In this document: positions 31,501 to 37,500 of the stretch, in pieces
Layout of the letters: each line of letters starts with the position of its first letter
Numbering within the stretch: position 1 is the first letter of the stretch
DNA from: Mesostigma viride
Taxonomy: Eukaryota; Streptophyta; Mesostigmatophyceae; Mesostigmatales; Mesostigmataceae
Direction of reading: 5' to 3'
Length of the DNA: 37,500 nt
Assembly: GCA_009746045.1 (NCBI GenBank)
Contig: RPFO01000003.1
Location: forward strand, 95,001 to 132,500
Notes under the pieces: model-generated
What the model saw: the letters and a program-made list of their open reading frames with translations, nothing else
Database searches by the model: none
What the model was told of the DNA's origin: nothing
Translations under genes and position numbers: made by a program

Positions 31501-31722
31501 GACCTATGGGAAATCCCGCTCGGCGTCCGCTTGAGCCACCCCGTTAATGAAAAGAACAGAGCGGCCACGTACGTACGGACCAGGCGGGCCCCATATTGCT
31601 CTGGGCCTCGGGGCTCCGCTAGAAGTCAGATAGCTAGATCCATCCACCCCATCCCATGTCCATCCAACTGAGGACTTATGCTCCACACATGCGATGCAGT
31701 TTTGTTGTAGATTAATTCTTAC

Positions 31723-31800
31723 AATTAATTAATTAATTAATTAGACTCGTGCTCCCGTTAATTGGGGAGTCACGGAGCATTAACCCCGATGGATGGATGG
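31723..31800 (-). mobile_element. Short element with (TTAA)n tail, copy R4
   Basis: The (TTAA)n tract at 31723-31743 is followed by GACTCGTGCTCCCGTT, GGGGAGTCACGGAGCATTAA and CCCCGATGGATGGATGGATGG. It is the most complete copy of the family and shows the short GATGG seed that expanded in copy R3. Confidence 0.65.
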
Positions 31801-31805
31801 ATGGG

Positions 31806-32542
31806 TGCAAACATTCCTACCGGTCTAATCTATCTACATTGGCTACATACTACATCTATCTAACAGCATTCTAACTACAACATCGATCTAGGCAGCCGCA
31901 CGCAATTCTTACAAGGCGCGATATCTGCACTGGTTAGGGTAGCTCCATGGCCCCCAATGTGGGCACGCTATATTTTACTTCACAACTTCCTTGCGTCATC
32001 TCTCTTATAGCGTGTTGCTATGCGGAATGTTTGAAATAGAAAAAAAAAAAACGACCTTTTGCATATTATAATACAGATAGAGCCATTTACGTGCCTTCAC
32101 AATAGTTTCGCCAGGATGTAAATGAGGCGACACTAGCCAACACCAACCTAGTCGCCTCAGGATATGTGCGTTAACTTCGTGCACTCAAAAGGGCCAGCCT
32201 GGACTTTCCGCACCTGTGTGAGCCGCTCAAGCCAGAGTGACAGGTTGCAGCAAAGGTAGAGGCACTTGAGATTTTGGTCAGGACATGGCAGCAACAGACC
32301 TAAGCACTCGCCTGTTGAACAATGCTCAATATGCAGCTCGTGCACTCAGTACACGTGCTCATGGGCGGCTACACGATGTCTTGCAGAAAAACCATTAGCA
32401 TTCAGATGCGCAGGACTTGCAGAAGATTCCGTCTACGTGGCCATTTTCATGATAAAAACGATTACCATACGACTGTGATGACCTGGGCATATTTTTCACA
32501 AGGGCCCTGAAGATAACAAGGTTTGTAGCCAATACTATATAC
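31806..32542. other. Spacer between LINE remnants, nothing recognised
   Basis: An A12 run lies near 32040. No exon pair, RNA gene or repeat could be supported. Confidence 0.4.
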
Positions 32543-32970
32543 AGGCCCCCAGCGCCTTGGCCAGCCGGGGCGGCATATCCTGACCTGGCCTGGCCCCAAG
32601 GACATTCCCAGAAGGGATGGTAGACCTGCCATAAACTATACAGATCAGTTGCTGGCCGACCTAGTGGTCCCAGCCCAGTTTGAACACCGCATGTCCTCCC
32701 TCTCTCTTGCTGGGACTGCTATGCAGAACAAGAAGAGGTGGCAGACCATTGTCCAGGCCCACACGCCCGCCCCTGTGGGCAAGCCCCCCCCCCCCGGAGG
32801 AAGGGCGCTTTGCTGAGTAGAGTAGCTAGGATTTTATAGATTAGTTTAGAGTTAGCTTTGTAGGTTTTGCTGCTTCGCTCACCCCCATCCATCAAGCAAG
32901 GGAATACGTGCTACGTGATCTCCTCACGGAGTCATGTTATAATTTAGCTTTATATAATATTAACTATATA
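32543..32970 (+). pseudogene. LINE 3' end: ORF2 C-terminus and 3' UTR (right copy)
   Basis: The plus-strand frame runs through RHILTWPGPKDIPRRDGRPA, YTDQLLADLVVPAQFEHRMS and MQNKKRWQTIVQAHTPAP to a TGA at 32814-32816, without a frameshift. It overlaps the C-terminus of the left copy (shared ILTWPGPKDIP) and extends it. It is 5'-truncated. The two copies lie head to head: their 5' ends face each other and their 3' UTRs point outwards. A run of about ten C lies in the frame at 32784-32795. Confidence 0.72.
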
Positions 32971-33047
32971 CAGCTCTCCATTCAGTAGTACAAGTGGGAT
33001 ATGGTATTATGGTAAGCTGCTGCAAATTGTTAGCTAAGTTAGTAAAG

Positions 33048-33052
33048 TTACA
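33048..33052 (-). terminator. Possible poly(A) signal (TGTAA) of the minus-strand gene at 33384
   Basis: TGTAA on the minus strand lies about 330 nt beyond the stop codon at 33384-33386. That is farther than usual, so the assignment is weak. Confidence 0.3.
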
Positions 33053-33383
33053 CCCTCAGAAATGTACTACAGGCTTGCCGGCTACTGAGCATTTCCAGCA
33101 TGGAAAACTTTCCACGGACCATGAACACTCCCGGCCTCGACATAACGAATGTTGAGGCACTGTGTGCTTGAGGCAAGTCACAAGAGTAGATTGGCGTATA
33201 AGCCCAGGGCATAATTATCTGAGCGGGGGTTCAGGCGCTCAAACGACATAAGCGCGTGCAAGCATGCAGAATTTCTAAGTGGTTTCACATGACATAGGAA
33301 AGCTAGGACCAGGATGTCTGCATATTCGCTGATTCTCCAACCCTAGTCTTCATCCTTTTCTTTCCACCCCTGCCCAGCCAACG

Positions 33384-37500
<4,117 letters not shown>

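Overview
This window is nuclear DNA of a eukaryote, most likely a chlorophyte green alga of the volvocalean type. Exons are GC-rich with strict GT-AG junctions, introns are long and full of simple repeats, a TGTAA-type poly(A) signal lies just after one stop codon, and the retroelement remnants resemble algal LINEs. This is inference: no marker gene fixes the species. There is no operon structure and no bacterial feature.

Five genes can be supported by splice-phase reconstruction. (1) 221-337, minus: first exon of a secreted protein disulfide isomerase-like protein that runs off the left edge. (2) 1001-2673, plus: the last three exons of an unrecognised basic protein, divergent from the PDI gene. 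(3) 24991-9523, minus: a complete RCC1-repeat gene of the RCC2 (TD-60) type with 17 exons and 492 codons. Fifteen kb of gene hold about 1.5 kb of coding sequence. (4) 25907-29681, plus: an unrecognised protein of about 610 residues with a long histidine-rich tract, divergent from gene 3. (5) 37500-33384, minus: the 3' part of an unrecognised Ser/Pro/Ala-rich protein that runs off the right edge.

The genes alternate as divergent and convergent pairs. The two convergent (3'-3') intervals, 2674-9522 and 29682-33383, hold most of the recognisable transposon remnants: a non-autonomous piggyBac-like element with TTAA target duplications, a 5'-truncated L1-like ORF1 remnant with a 12-bp target duplication, two copies of a SINE-like repeat with a tRNA-type B box, several LINE ORF2 fragments, and a family of short elements with (TTAA)n tails. 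Further copies lie inside long introns.

Most longer introns of gene 3 carry a tandem array of their own. The large intron of gene 5 holds about 50 GAC repeats followed by roughly 470 bp of a 9-bp repeat. Most long open frames in the window are read-through of such arrays and are not genes. Other unexplained structures are a 73-nt hairpin with 34-bp arms in intron 12 of gene 3, a 235-bp terminal-inverted-repeat element in its intron 8, and a dispersed motif of about 30 bp found at six or more places.
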